Positions 17,005 to 26,273 of a stretch of DNA of 64,000 bases are shown here, piece by piece. Source of the DNA: Planotetraspora kaengkrachanensis (GTDB lineage: Bacteria; Actinomycetota; Actinomycetes; Streptosporangiales; Streptosporangiaceae). A model generated the notes under the pieces. It was not told where the DNA came from. It made no database searches and saw only the letters and a list, made by a program, of their open reading frames with translations. The position numbers were made by a program, and so were the translations under genes. The DNA lies in contig NZ_BONV01000003.1 in assembly GCF_016862895.1 (NCBI RefSeq), positions 310,001 through 374,000 of the forward strand, read 5' to 3'. How positions within the stretch are numbered: the stretch's first letter is position 1; the number at the start of each line of letters is the position of its first letter.

Positions 17005-17496
17005 GTGACGGAGCGCAAACCCCCAGGAATGGGTTTCGAGTCATGGATCGACCGGCAGATCCGAGAAGCCGCCGAGCGCGGCGCGTTCGACGATCTGCCC
17101 GGTGCGGGCAAGCCCCTCCCCGATCAGGGCAAGCCGTACGACGAGATGTGGTGGATCAAGCAGAAACTCCGCGCGGAGAACCTCTCGTTCCCGCTGCCGG
17201 GCACCCTCGCCCTGCGCAAGGAGGCCGAGGAGGCCATGGCGTCGGCGTCGCGGGCGAGGACGGAGAACGAGGTCCGGGCGATCGTGACGGAGATCAACCA
17301 GAGGATCGCCGAAGCCACCAAGAAGGCCCTGTCCGGTCCGCCGCTCAATCTGATGCCGTTCGATGTGGACGAGGTCGTCCGCGACTGGCGTATGCGCAAT
17401 CCCTCCCCCGGCGCCCCCGTCTCCCCCGCCGAGCCCCCGCCGCCACCGCCGGCCAGGAGGCGCTCGCCGTTCAGATGGCTCCGCGGCGCACGATGA
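17005..17496 (+). CDS. DUF1992 (DnaJ-homologue subfamily C28-type conserved domain) protein
   Basis: 163 aa, GTG start. The N-terminal ~120 residues carry the DUF1992 pattern: FESWIDRQIREAAERGAFDDLPGAGKPL, then DEMWWIKQKLRAENLSFPLPGTLALRKE. The C-terminal ~35 residues are a Pro-rich stretch ending in basic residues. The domain occurs widely in actinobacteria and in eukaryotic DNAJC28; its biochemical role is not established. Confidence 0.8.
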   Translation: MTERKPPGMGFESWIDRQIREAAERGAFDDLPGAGKPLPDQGKPYDEMWWIKQKLRAENLSFPLPGTLALRKEAEEAMASASRARTENEVRAIVTEINQRIAEATKKALSGPPLNLMPFDVDEVVRDWRMRNPSPGAPVSPAEPPPPPPARRRSPFRWLRGAR

Positions 17497-17759
17497 GATC
17501 TCACTGACATCGCTGCTGACGGCATTTGTCGCTATTAAGCGGCATATATTCGCGGATGCGCGGCTTCTCGTTGGCTTGCGCACAGCCGGCATGCCGGACT
17601 CCACGCACCGGCGCACGGATCGACACGCGCGAAGAATCGCGGGAAATCTTAATATGGCATTTCCGGCGAGCGTCACGGAGCGTGCTGAATTACTTGCTTC
17701 ACGTTAAGCATTCGAGGAGACGAGACCCCCACGAGCCAGGAACGGACGGCCACCTTTCC

Positions 17760-20700
17760 ATGGAGACGCGAATCGACGACGTGACCCGCGAGCTCATCGG
17801 CAGGGACCATCCCGCCGCGATGTTGCGCGTCGAGATCGGCCGGGCCGCGGAGAGCCACGGCGGGCTGGTGCTGGTCACCGGTGAGGCGGGCATCGGAAAG
17901 ACGACGCTCGTCACCGACGCGGCGCACGCGGCCAGACGGCTGGGCGCTCTGGTTCTCGGCGGCTCGTGCTGGGACTCCGACAACGCGCCCGGCTACTGGC
18001 CGTGGGTGCAGGTCCTGCGCGGCGTACGGCGCAGCGTCACGCCCGGCGAGTGGTCTGCGGCCGAGGACGCCGCGCGGGGCGGTCTGACCGCCCTGCTCGG
18101 GGAGTCGCCGAGTTCCGACGTGGTCGACGGATTCCACCTCTACGACGCCGTGACGAGCGCTCTGGTGTCGATCTCGCAGAGCCGTCCCGTCATGGTCGTC
18201 CTCGACGACCTGCACTGGGCGGACGCCGCGTCGCTGAAGCTGCTCGAGTTCGCGGCCCAGCACACCTGGTTCGAGCGGCTGCTGCTCGTGGGCACCTATC
18301 GGGACGTCGAGGTGGAGCACGCCGGCCATCCGCTCCGCCCGTTCCTGCTGCCGCTGGCGTCGAGGGCGACGACGATCACCCTCACCGGGCTCGACCGCGA
18401 CGGGGTCGGGGCGCTGATGGCGCGCACGACCGGGCAGGAGCCCGCGGCCGACCTGGTCGCGGAGGTGCACCGGCGCACCGGGGGAAACCCCTTCTTCGTG
18501 GAGCAGACGGCACGGCTGTGGCGCAGCGGCGGGTCGGTCACCGCCATCGCCCCCGGCGTCCGCGACACGTTGCTGCGCCGGTTGTCCCTGCTCCCCCGGC
18601 CGGTCGTCGAACTCCTCACCACCGCCGCCGTCCTCGGCCGCGAATTCCACCGCCAGGTGCTGGCCGCCACGGCCGCCGAGCCGGTCGCGCACGTGGACCG
18701 GCTGCTCGGCCAGGCGGTGGCGGCCCGGCTCGTCGTGTCCAGAGGCGGGGCGTCGTTCGCGTTCGCGCACGACCTGGTCCGCGAGACGTTGTATGAGTCT
18801 CTCGGCGAGGAGGAGGCGTCGCGGCGGCACGCCTCGGTCGTCCGGGCCGTCGACCGCACGCCGGATCTCGCCGACCGGACGGTCCCCACCGATCTCGCCA
18901 GGCACGCCTACCTGGCCGGCGACCACGTCGAGACCGCCCGTACGGTGGAGCTCCTGGTCGCCGCGGCCCATCACGCCGTACGTCGCCTGGCGACGGAGGA
19001 GGCGGCCGGCCACTACCGCAGGGCGCTCGACCTGGCCGTGGACTGCAGCCCGCGGCAGCGGGTCATGCTCGCGCTCGACTTCGGCCGGGAGCTCTGTCAG
19101 TGGGGCGACAGCGACGTCGGCCGGCGTGCGTTCGAGGAGGCCGCAGCGGCGGCGCGGGAGGCGGACGACCCCGAACTGCTGGCCCGGGTGGCGCTGTCTC
19201 TCTACGGGATCCGCGGCCGCGACCACATCGGCCGGATGAGCGCCGACCTGCTGAGACAGGCGCACCGCAGGTTCGTGCGCCGTGGTTCGCCCGACGACCT
19301 GCCGCTCGACCGCGTCGCCCAGGACCTGGCCGTCCAGGTCGCCGTGCTGGCCCGGCGTGACGACGATGACGAGGCCCTGGCCTTCGGCCTGTGGGCCCGG
19401 CACGACAGCATCTGGGGTCCCGGCACGGCGCCGGAGCGGGCGGCGCTCACCGAAGAGCTCCTGTCCCTGGCGCGCCGCACCGCGGACGTGGAGATGGAGA
19501 GTTACGCCGCCGCCCTGCGCTGGGTGGCACTGCTGGAGCAGGGTGATCCCCGCTATCTCGACCAGTTCGACGCGTACATCGAGTTGGGCAGGCGGGACGA
19601 GACGCCTCTGCTCGGCCTGTCCACATCGACCGACCTCAGCATCGTCTGCGCGCTCATGGGCCGCTTCGACGAGGCGCAGAGCCACCTGAACGAGGTCGCG
19701 GAGGTCAACGGGCGCCTCGACCACGACCACTTCGCGTTCATGCTCGACCATCACCGCTGGGCGATGCGGCTACTCCAGGGACGGTTCGACGATCTTGAGG
19801 AGCTGCACCGCGTCCTTCTCCAGAGCCGGCACCCCTGCCCCGGCCTCCTCCAGGCCATGACCGAACTGCGCCGGGGAGATCTCGAGCCGGCGCTGCGCTA
19901 CCTGGCCGAGGCGAACGCCAGGGGCGAGTCCCGCGAACGCCTGATCCGGCCACTGTGGCTGCGCTTCCAGGCCATGGTCGCCGCGGCCTCACGCGACCCC
20001 GAGCTGTGCGAGAAGGCCCGGGCCGACCTCGAGCCGCACATCGGCACATGGGCGGTGGCCATTTACGGCTGGGACATCGGGGGTCCGATGGTCCTGTGGC
20101 TGGCGCTCGTCGACGCGGCCCAGGAGCGCTGGGACGAGGCGGTCGACGGCTTCACCCGGGCGTGGCACTCCGCCGACCGGCTCAAGGCACGCCCCTGGTC
20201 GATCGAGGCGCGGGCCCACCTCGCCGAGGCGTTGCTCGCACGGAGGGGACCCGGCGACGTGGAGACGGCCCGTGGGCTCCTCGACGAGGTCGAGGCCGAG
20301 GCGGCCCAGATCGGCATGACGCACATCGCCGAAACCGTTCATCGGCTGCGGGCCGCGCCGCACCCGCTTGAGGCCGCGGACGCACCGGAGTGGTGCGACA
20401 CGTTCGCGCGGGACGGCGAGGTCTGGACGCTCGCGTTCGCAGGCCGCACCGTCCGCCTGCCCGACGCGAAGGGTCTGCGGGACCTCCGGCACCTGCTCGG
20501 CCGACCAGGGACGGACGTGCCCGCCGTCGAGCTCCTCGACCCCGAAGGCGGGGGGCTCGTCGTGGCGGCCCGGCGGATGGGCGGTGACCCGATTCTCGAC
20601 GAGGAGGCCAAGGCCCGATACCGGCGCCGCCTCTCGCTGCTCGACGAGGAGATCGACCGGGCGGCGGGGCTCGGCGACGACCGAAGGGCCGCGGATTTCG

Positions 20701-20939
20701 ACAGGGAGCGGGAGGCTCTGCTCGACGAACTGCGGGCCGCCGCCGGGCTCGGCGGGCGCGACCGGAGGCTCGGCGACGAGGCCGAGCGGGCCCGCAAGAC
20801 GGTCACCGCCCGGATCCGCGACGTCCTGCGCAAGCTCGACCGGCTCCACCCCGAGCTCGCCGCCCATCTCCGCGCCACCGTCTCCACCGGCGCGACCTGC
20901 CGCTACCAGCCTGATGAGGAGATGACCTGGCGCTCCTGA
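17760..20939 (+). CDS. Large STAND-like ATPase regulator without a recognisable LuxR domain
   Basis: 1059 aa from ATG 17760; an upstream in-frame ATG would add about 78 unconvincing residues. An N-terminal AAA/NACHT-like module has Walker A GEAGIGKTT near residue 40 and Walker B VMVVLDDLHWAD near 145. A long helical, TPR-like middle follows (~400-850). The last ~180 residues have a beta-rich part (WTLAFAGRTVRLPDAKGL), a charged helical hairpin (LLDEEIDRAA...DREREALLDEL) and ARKTVTARIRDVLRKLDRLHPELAAHL, which may form a winged-helix-like output domain. No LuxR HTH is seen. No SD is obvious at the chosen start. Confidence 0.7.
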   Translation: METRIDDVTRELIGRDHPAAMLRVEIGRAAESHGGLVLVTGEAGIGKTTLVTDAAHAARRLGALVLGGSCWDSDNAPGYWPWVQVLRGVRRSVTPGEWSAAEDAARGGLTALLGESPSSDVVDGFHLYDAVTSALVSISQSRPVMVVLDDLHWADAASLKLLEFAAQHTWFERLLLVGTYRDVEVEHAGHPLRPFLLPLASRATTITLTGLDRDGVGALMARTTGQEPAADLVAEVHRRTGGNPFFVEQTARLWRSGGSVTAIAPGVRDTLLRRLSLLPRPVVELLTTAAVLGREFHRQVLAATAAEPVAHVDRLLGQAVAARLVVSRGGASFAFAHDLVRETLYESLGEEEASRRHASVVRAVDRTPDLADRTVPTDLARHAYLAGDHVETARTVELLVAAAHHAVRRLATEEAAGHYRRALDLAVDCSPRQRVMLALDFGRELCQWGDSDVGRRAFEEAAAAAREADDPELLARVALSLYGIRGRDHIGRMSADLLRQAHRRFVRRGSPDDLPLDRVAQDLAVQVAVLARRDDDDEALAFGLWARHDSIWGPGTAPERAALTEELLSLARRTADVEMESYAAALRWVALLEQGDPRYLDQFDAYIELGRRDETPLLGLSTSTDLSIVCALMGRFDEAQSHLNEVAEVNGRLDHDHFAFMLDHHRWAMRLLQGRFDDLEELHRVLLQSRHPCPGLLQAMTELRRGDLEPALRYLAEANARGESRERLIRPLWLRFQAMVAAASRDPELCEKARADLEPHIGTWAVAIYGWDIGGPMVLWLALVDAAQERWDEAVDGFTRAWHSADRLKARPWSIEARAHLAEALLARRGPGDVETARGLLDEVEAEAAQIGMTHIAETVHRLRAAPHPLEAADAPEWCDTFARDGEVWTLAFAGRTVRLPDAKGLRDLRHLLGRPGTDVPAVELLDPEGGGLVVAARRMGGDPILDEEAKARYRRRLSLLDEEIDRAAGLGDDRRAADFDREREALLDELRAAAGLGGRDRRLGDEAERARKTVTARIRDVLRKLDRLHPELAAHLRATVSTGATCRYQPDEEMTWRS

Positions 20940-20963
20940 CGCCGCACCCGATCGGGACCTCGG

Positions 20964-22118
20964 TCAGGCGCTCACCCGCCGGTCGCGCGACCCGGCGGAC
21001 CGCCCCGGCCTGACCGGCCCGTTCCCCCGCCGGCGTGAGTCCGTGACGGTCAGCCCGGAGACCAGCCCGGACAGCCCCCGATGCGATCGCGGCAGGGCGA
21101 ACACCGGGCAGGCCACCAGCAGCAGATTCGCCAGGACGCCGGCCGCCGGCACGAAGGGGTCGAGCCCCACGAGGAGGCAGTAGCCGAAGGCTCCGAACAG
21201 CAGCGCGGGGACCATCCGGACGCCGGGCCGGGTGCCGTCCGGACGGGTCCGGCGCAGCCGCACGGCATGTTGCCCCAGCGTGGCGCCGTCCGCGCCGAAT
21301 GCGGGGACGGCGAGCAGGAGCACCGCCGGCAACCAGGGGTTGAGCGCGGAGTTCGCCAGATCACCCCACGGTTGCTCCGTCACCCGCAGGCCGAAGCCGT
21401 ACGTGGCGACCAGCTCGAGAAGGGTGGCGAGGACACCGCCGAGCAGGAAGACCGCGACCAGGTCCACCAGCATCCCCAGCAGCCGCCGTCCGGCGGTCAG
21501 CGGACGGGCGACGTTCGCCGGGAGGAGATGCCGCCCGTAGACGAGATGCAGCAGCGGCGAGAACATGACGCCGATCGCCGCGCCGAGGCTGTTGGCGAGC
21601 AGGTCGTCCACGTCGAACAACCGGTAGGGGCACGGGAAGAGGAACCAGTTCCCGGTGTACTGGGTGACCTCGATCAGCAGCGACACCACGGCGCCCGTCA
21701 GCACGGTGGTGACCACGCCGCGCCGGAAGTAGTGGCGGATGTACGCGCCCAGCGGGACGAACAACGCCACGTTGAACACGACCTGCTGCACCGCGGGATT
21801 GGCGGGCAACGCGCGCAGCCCCGGCGTCCGCTGCTCCCGTGCGATGTCGTCGAGGAAGCGCAGCGGGTCGAGCTGCGCGTGGCTCATCGCGGTGTTCACC
21901 GCACACCAGCCGCCGTCGATCCTCGGTACGGGGAACAGCGTGTAGGCGACGAGGGCGAGCCCGTAGATCAGGAAGCCGAACGCGAGCAGTGCCGGGCCGA
22001 ACCCCACCTCGCCGCGCCGCCGGTAGCTGTGGAACACAAACGGCACGAACAGGACGACGGCGAGCATCGTCCCCCCGAGCAACGCCGGCACGGCGGGCAA
22101 CAGCCGGTCGGAGAGCAA
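20964..22118 (-). CDS. VanZ-like / RDD-like membrane fusion protein
   Basis: 384 aa. TTG start at 22118 with GGAG 8 nt upstream. The first ~200 residues resemble VanZ (helices, FNVALFVPLGAYIRHYF, LIEVTQYTG, FDVDDLLANSLGAAIG). The following ~130 residues contain two to three helices with DLVAVFLLGG and GADGATLGQHAVRLRRTRPDG, the RDD-domain pattern. VanZ relates to glycopeptide tolerance in enterococci; most homologues are uncharacterised. The C-terminus is a basic tail. Confidence 0.75.
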   Translation of the reverse strand: MLSDRLLPAVPALLGGTMLAVVLFVPFVFHSYRRRGEVGFGPALLAFGFLIYGLALVAYTLFPVPRIDGGWCAVNTAMSHAQLDPLRFLDDIAREQRTPGLRALPANPAVQQVVFNVALFVPLGAYIRHYFRRGVVTTVLTGAVVSLLIEVTQYTGNWFLFPCPYRLFDVDDLLANSLGAAIGVMFSPLLHLVYGRHLLPANVARPLTAGRRLLGMLVDLVAVFLLGGVLATLLELVATYGFGLRVTEQPWGDLANSALNPWLPAVLLLAVPAFGADGATLGQHAVRLRRTRPDGTRPGVRMVPALLFGAFGYCLLVGLDPFVPAAGVLANLLLVACPVFALPRSHRGLSGLVSGLTVTDSRRRGNGPVRPGRSAGSRDRRVSA

Positions 22119-22271
22119 CGATCGACTCCGTTCAGATTCGTATTGATCGGCTTGATCTTCTTGATCCGCCCCGGACGGCCCTGATCGTCTGCCCGGATCG
22201 ACCGTTGGAATCTAGTTCATCCGGTTTCGCACCCTCATGCGAGGTTCCTTACTCCAACAGCCGATGGCGCA

Positions 22272-22316
22272 AATAGTTGACATCAACTATTCAGCCATGG
22301 ATAGTCGAAATCAACT
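22272..22316 (+). promoter_or_regulatory. PadR operator pair overlaying a promoter
   Basis: AATAGTTGA-CA-TCAACTATT (22272-22291) is a 9-bp-arm palindrome, and a weaker copy ATAGTCGA-AA-TCAACTA lies at 22301-22316 or so. The first box contains a consensus -35 TTGACA (22277-22282); GATAGT (22300-22305), 17 bp downstream, is a fair -10 and lies in the second box. A bound PadR dimer would occlude RNA polymerase. It lies 18-60 bp upstream of the PadR gene, implying autoregulation. Confidence 0.7.
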
Positions 22317-22333
22317 AGGCAGATAGGAAGATC

Positions 22334-22930
22334 GTGGTCAAGCGACGCAAGGTGTCCAATCCACTGGCTCTGGCCGTACTCGTCTATCTGATGGCCGAGC
22401 CGATGCACACGTACGAACTCGGGCGGCGGCTCCAGGAGCACGGCAAGGACCGCAACATCAAGTACAACCGCGGCTCCCTGTACATGGTCGTCGAGCAGTT
22501 GGGCAGGGCCGGGTTCGTCGCCGAGCGGGAGACCGTGCGTGACACGCAGCGCCCGGAACGGACCATCTATGGGATCACCGAGGCGGGGCGGGCCGAGCTC
22601 TACGACTGGATGCACGAGCTGGTCGCCGTCCCGCAGGAGGAGTACCCGCACTTCGGGGTCGCCCTGTCGCTGCTGGCCGTGCTCGCCCCTGCGCAGGCCG
22701 CGGAGCTCCTCGGCCGGCGCCTCGCGGCCCTGCGCGAGCAGGCCGAGGAGGCACGGGGCGTGCTGCGGCAGGCCGTCGAGGACGACGTGCCGTGGGTGTT
22801 CCTGGTCGAGGAGCGATACCGGCTCACCCTGGTCGACGCCGAGATCCGCTTCGTCACCGATCTCGTCGAGTCCCTGAGGGACCCTGCCTACGAGCGGACC
22901 TGGCAACGGATGAAGGAGAACATGACATGA
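22334..22930 (+). CDS. PadR-family transcriptional regulator
   Basis: 198 aa, GTG start with AGGAAG upstream. The N-terminal winged helix reads LAVLVYLMAEPMHTYELGRRLQEHG, then NRGSLYMVVEQLGRAGFVAERET and ERTIYGITEAGRAELYDW, all diagnostic of PadR. The C-terminal helical domain (~100-190) should dimerise and bind ligand. It overlaps the flavin monooxygenase (ATGA), so the pair forms an autoregulated operon; the enzyme's substrate may be the inducer. Confidence 0.9.
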   Translation: MVKRRKVSNPLALAVLVYLMAEPMHTYELGRRLQEHGKDRNIKYNRGSLYMVVEQLGRAGFVAERETVRDTQRPERTIYGITEAGRAELYDWMHELVAVPQEEYPHFGVALSLLAVLAPAQAAELLGRRLAALREQAEEARGVLRQAVEDDVPWVFLVEERYRLTLVDAEIRFVTDLVESLRDPAYERTWQRMKENMT

Positions 22931-24129
22931 GCAAGGTGCGGACGGCGATGGTCATCGGCGGCGGCGTCGCGGGCCCGATCGCGGGGATGGCCCTGCGCAT
23001 GGCCGGCGTGGAGGCCACCGTCTACGAGGCGTACCCCACCACGGCCGACGGCGTCGGCGGCTCGCTCGGCCTGGCGCCGAACGGCCTGTCGGCGTTGGAG
23101 ATCGTCGGTGTCGCCGACACGGTGCGGGCCGTCGCCAGGCCGATGCCCCGCTCGGTGATGGCCGTCGGCCGCAAACGGCTCGACACGCTGCCGACCCTGC
23201 CCGGGCTCCCGCCGTTACAGCTCATCTGGCGCGCCGACCTGCATCGCGCGCTGTACGACCACGCGGTCGCGCGGGGCGTACGGTTCGAGCACGACAAGCG
23301 CCTGGTCGGGGCCGACGAGACCGGGTCCGGGGTCACGGCCCGGTTCGCCGACGGGACGACGGCGACGGCCGACATCCTGGTCGGAGCGGACGGCATCCGG
23401 TCGACGGTCCGCACGCTGATCGACCCGGACGCGCCGGGCCCGACCCCCACCGGGCTGCTCGGCTTCGAGGCGGTCGCGGACTTCGACCTGCCGCAGGACG
23501 AGGGGACTATCACCTACGCCTTCGGCAGGCGCGGCTTCTATCTGTTCCGCCCGCATCCCGAGGGCGGGGCGGAGTGGGGCGCCAACCTCCCCTCCGACAC
23601 ACCCATGACGGCGGCCGAGGCCCGGCGGATCCCGAACGACGAGTGGCTGCGCCGGCTGCGGGCCCACCACTCCGAGGACCAACCCGGCGCCGAGCTGATC
23701 CGTCGCACGGATCCCGACCGGCTCCAGGTGCTCGGTTCGCTGCACATGATGCCGAAAGTGCCGCGCTGGCACAGCGACAGGATGGTCCTGGTGGGCGACG
23801 CCGTGCACGCGCCGTCCAACAGCTCCGGCCAGGGCGCGTCGCTGGCCGTCGAGAGCGCGGTCCAGCTCGCCCGTTGCGTGCGCGACCTGCCCGACGCGCC
23901 CTCCGCGTTCGCCGCCTACGAACGCCTACGCCGTCCCAGAGTGGAGAAGGTCGCCGCCCGTGCGGCGCGGATCAACAGCACGAAGGCGGCCAAGCCGCTG
24001 TCCCGAGCCCTGATGCCGCTGCTGATGCCGATCATGCTGAAGACCGTCATGCACCCGGAGCGGGCCTTCGGCGTCGAGCAGCGTTACGTGATCGACTGGG
24101 ACGAGCCGGTCGCCCCTGGCACGCGGTGA
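22927..24129 (+). CDS. FAD-dependent aromatic hydroxylase-type monooxygenase
   Basis: 400 aa. The group A flavin monooxygenase motifs are complete: VIGGGVAGPIAGMAL (GxGxxG), ADILVGADGIRSTVR (DG motif) near residue 160, and MVLVGDAVHAPSNSSGQG (GD motif) near 290. It should use NAD(P)H and O2 to hydroxylate a small organic compound. It is translationally coupled to the PadR regulator, which suits a detoxification or antibiotic-modification role (inference). Confidence 0.88.
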   Translation: MSKVRTAMVIGGGVAGPIAGMALRMAGVEATVYEAYPTTADGVGGSLGLAPNGLSALEIVGVADTVRAVARPMPRSVMAVGRKRLDTLPTLPGLPPLQLIWRADLHRALYDHAVARGVRFEHDKRLVGADETGSGVTARFADGTTATADILVGADGIRSTVRTLIDPDAPGPTPTGLLGFEAVADFDLPQDEGTITYAFGRRGFYLFRPHPEGGAEWGANLPSDTPMTAAEARRIPNDEWLRRLRAHHSEDQPGAELIRRTDPDRLQVLGSLHMMPKVPRWHSDRMVLVGDAVHAPSNSSGQGASLAVESAVQLARCVRDLPDAPSAFAAYERLRRPRVEKVAARAARINSTKAAKPLSRALMPLLMPIMLKTVMHPERAFGVEQRYVIDWDEPVAPGTR

Positions 24130-24271
24130 GCCGTGAGAGGGATTCGAACGGAGGGCCGCTGCAGGCGAAGATGTGCGGAGTTCTCCAGTTCGCAAGGCAT
24201 CACGTGGCTCCATCGACACGCTGGGCTGCAGCGGATGGTGGCGTCCCATACGGAAGGAAACGGTTCCCCCC

Positions 24272-24871
24272 GTGAACCTGGGCATCGTCGGCCAGGCGAC
24301 TGGCTTGTTCGCCGTCACCAACGTCGACGACATCCTGATTCTGGCTTTGTTCTTCGCCCAGGGCATCGGGCATGCCGGCGCGGCATCTCGGATCGTGGCC
24401 GGACAATATCTCGGCTTCCTGGGCATCCTGACGGCTGCCGTCGCTGCGGGGTTCGGCGCGACCTTCCTGCCCGACCGGGTCATCCCCTACCTCGGCCTGT
24501 TGCCCCTCGCACTGGGGCTCAGGGCCGCGTGGCAGGCGTGGTACGACCGCCGAGGCGACACCGGGACCGCCGTCGTGGAGGCCGGAGGCGGGCCGAAGAT
24601 GCTGGAGGTGGCCGCTGTCACGTTCGCCAACGGCGGCGACAACATCGGCGTCTATGTTCCGGTCTTCGCCACAGCAGGTGCCGGTTCCACGACCGTTCAT
24701 GTCGTCGTCTTCCTGGCCCTGGTCGCCGTCTGGTGCGCGGCCGGTCGGTTCTTCGCCACGCGTCCCATCGTCGCCGGAGCCCTCAGCCGATGGGGTCACG
24801 TTCTGCTGCCGCTCGTCCTGATCGGCATCGGCGTGCTCATCCTCGTTGAAGGCGGCGCCTTCCGGCTCTAG
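24272..24871 (+). CDS. CadD-family cadmium resistance transporter
   Basis: 199 aa from GTG 24272 (GGAAGGAAA about 11 nt upstream). The family signature TNVDDILILALFFAQ near residue 14 and a second conserved acidic motif FANGGDNIGVYVPVFA near 115 flank five to six membrane helices. CadD proteins confer modest cadmium tolerance, probably by efflux. No ArsR/CadC-type regulator is adjacent. A longer frame upstream lacks support. Confidence 0.8.
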   Translation: MNLGIVGQATGLFAVTNVDDILILALFFAQGIGHAGAASRIVAGQYLGFLGILTAAVAAGFGATFLPDRVIPYLGLLPLALGLRAAWQAWYDRRGDTGTAVVEAGGGPKMLEVAAVTFANGGDNIGVYVPVFATAGAGSTTVHVVVFLALVAVWCAAGRFFATRPIVAGALSRWGHVLLPLVLIGIGVLILVEGGAFRL

Positions 24872-24937
24872 TCAGCTGATCACAGCGTCATGCGCCCTGA
24901 GCGTGCCATCGCGCTTCCGCGCCCTTCACCGCTCCGA

Positions 24938-25870
24938 CTACAGCCCGAGCAGCGCGGCGGCGTTGCGGTCGAGCACCCCGGCGGCGTCCTCACCGAGTCC
25001 CTCCTGGACGTAGCTGACCGCGCGGCGGAACAGGTCGCCGTTCTCGTACGGAAAGTCGGTGCCGAGCACGAGCCGGTCGGCACCCAGGGTCTCGGCGGCG
25101 GCCCGCACCGCCGGCACGTGTCCGTGCCCGACCGTGTCGTACCAGAGGCGCCGGGCCGCGTCGCTCGGCTTCTCCGGCGCGCCGGGCGCCTCCCAGCCGT
25201 ACTGGTTGTCGATCCGCTGCAGCAACATCGGCAGTGCGCCGCCCAGATGAGAGCTGATGATCTTCACGTTCGGATGGCGGCTGGGGATGCCCGCAAGCAG
25301 CAGTTGCGTCACCGCGATCGTGTCCTCGACGGGCGCGCCCACCATCCACCGCATGTTGTGCTCGGCGATGAGCGGGCTGCCCGCCGCGCCGCCGGTCGGA
25401 TGCACGTAGAGGACGGTGCCACGCCGGTCCAGTTCCTCCCACAACGGCGCCAGCGACGGATCGGCCAGTGAGGCGCCGAGCACGTCCGTGGTCACCGCCG
25501 CGCCGACCATCCCCAGCTCGTCCAACCCCCGGGCCAACTCCTTCAGCGTGGCGTCCATGTGCGGAAGGGGCAGGGCGGCGAACGCGGAGAACCGCTCCGG
25601 GTGCCGCCCGGTGACCTCGGCGTACAGGTCGTTCGCCAGCCGGGCCGCGCGCACCGCCTGCGCCTCGTCGGCGAAGTGCGGCACACGCGGGGAGACGGAC
25701 AGCACCTGCCGGTCGACGCCGGCCGAGTCCATCAGCGCGAACCGGGCCTCCACCTCCTGGGGGCCATCGCCCGCGCCGAGGCCGCGGTTCACGGAGGCGT
25801 CCTGCCCGTACGACTCGATCAGGTCCAGGTAATCGTCGGTCCACAGGTGGGCGTGCACGTCGATACGCAT
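24938..25870 (-). CDS. Amidohydrolase (ACMSD-like, amidohydrolase_2)
   Basis: 310 aa from ATG 25870, with GGAAGAG 8 nt upstream; a GTG three codons earlier is too close to the SD. Metal-site motifs of the amidohydrolase barrel are DVHAH at the N-terminus, YVHPTGG near residue 155, ISSHLGG near 205 and LGTDFPYEN near 265. Members decarboxylate or hydrolyse aromatic acids and related compounds. Substrate not predictable from context. Confidence 0.85.
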   Translation of the reverse strand: MRIDVHAHLWTDDYLDLIESYGQDASVNRGLGAGDGPQEVEARFALMDSAGVDRQVLSVSPRVPHFADEAQAVRAARLANDLYAEVTGRHPERFSAFAALPLPHMDATLKELARGLDELGMVGAAVTTDVLGASLADPSLAPLWEELDRRGTVLYVHPTGGAAGSPLIAEHNMRWMVGAPVEDTIAVTQLLLAGIPSRHPNVKIISSHLGGALPMLLQRIDNQYGWEAPGAPEKPSDAARRLWYDTVGHGHVPAVRAAAETLGADRLVLGTDFPYENGDLFRRAVSYVQEGLGEDAAGVLDRNAAALLGL

Positions 25871-26195
25871 CAGAATCACTCTTCCTTTGCCCTGCGGCCT
25901 TGCCCTGCGGGCTCGCCTTGCAGTCGAACTAGGAACCCTGCAGGTCCCGTGGCGTCCGTGATCTGACGTGGTTCCGGATCGGCGGCATGGGCGTTCCGCA
26001 GGCAGAAAGTCGGCTATGGCCTCCCGCCTTCTTCAATTGGCCCTGATCGCTGTGACGGGAATCCTTCGCGGAGCCCTGTTGAGCCCCCTGACTCGTATTC
26101 AATACCGGCCCTGCCCCAGGCCTGGCAGTGGACCTGCTGGAGTTCAAATCCACAGTTCATGAGTAACTGGTGTGGGCGCAGGCTGAGGAGCTGAG
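25871..26195. other. Intergenic stretch without a recognisable gene
   Basis: No coding frame with family resemblance or SD was found on either strand. The stretch is less GC-rich than its neighbours in places. It ends in the SD GAGGAG of a truncated P-loop gene, so it may contain decayed sequence from the accessory region. Confidence 0.4.
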
Positions 26196-26273
26196 ATGAA
26201 CCGGATCATGGTCCTCGGGCGGGGTGCTGCGGGCAAGTCCACGCTCGCGGTCCGGAGAATCTGGGCGCACTAA
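26196..26273 (+). pseudogene. Truncated P-loop kinase (topology-modulation/adenylate-kinase-like), N-terminal 25 residues
   Basis: ATG 26196 follows a good SD (GAGGAG) and opens MNRIMVLGRGAAGKSTLAV, the Walker A start of small P-loop kinases annotated as DNA topology modulation proteins (normally ~170-200 aa). The frame is closed by TAA at 26271 after 25 codons, and no continuation is seen. The last 4 bp overlap the convergent DinB stop, which suggests a recombination scar. Confidence 0.65.

Noticed and set aside
17673-19754. Long minus-strand open frame (693 codons)
   Set aside because: Antisense to the 1059-aa ATPase gene, which has clear Walker motifs; composition is that of a shadow frame.
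26100-26165. T-arm-like string (GAGTTCAAATCCACA), considered as a tRNA fragment or attachment site
   Set aside because: No acceptor or anticodon arm can be drawn and no duplicate copy was found near the integrase remnant.
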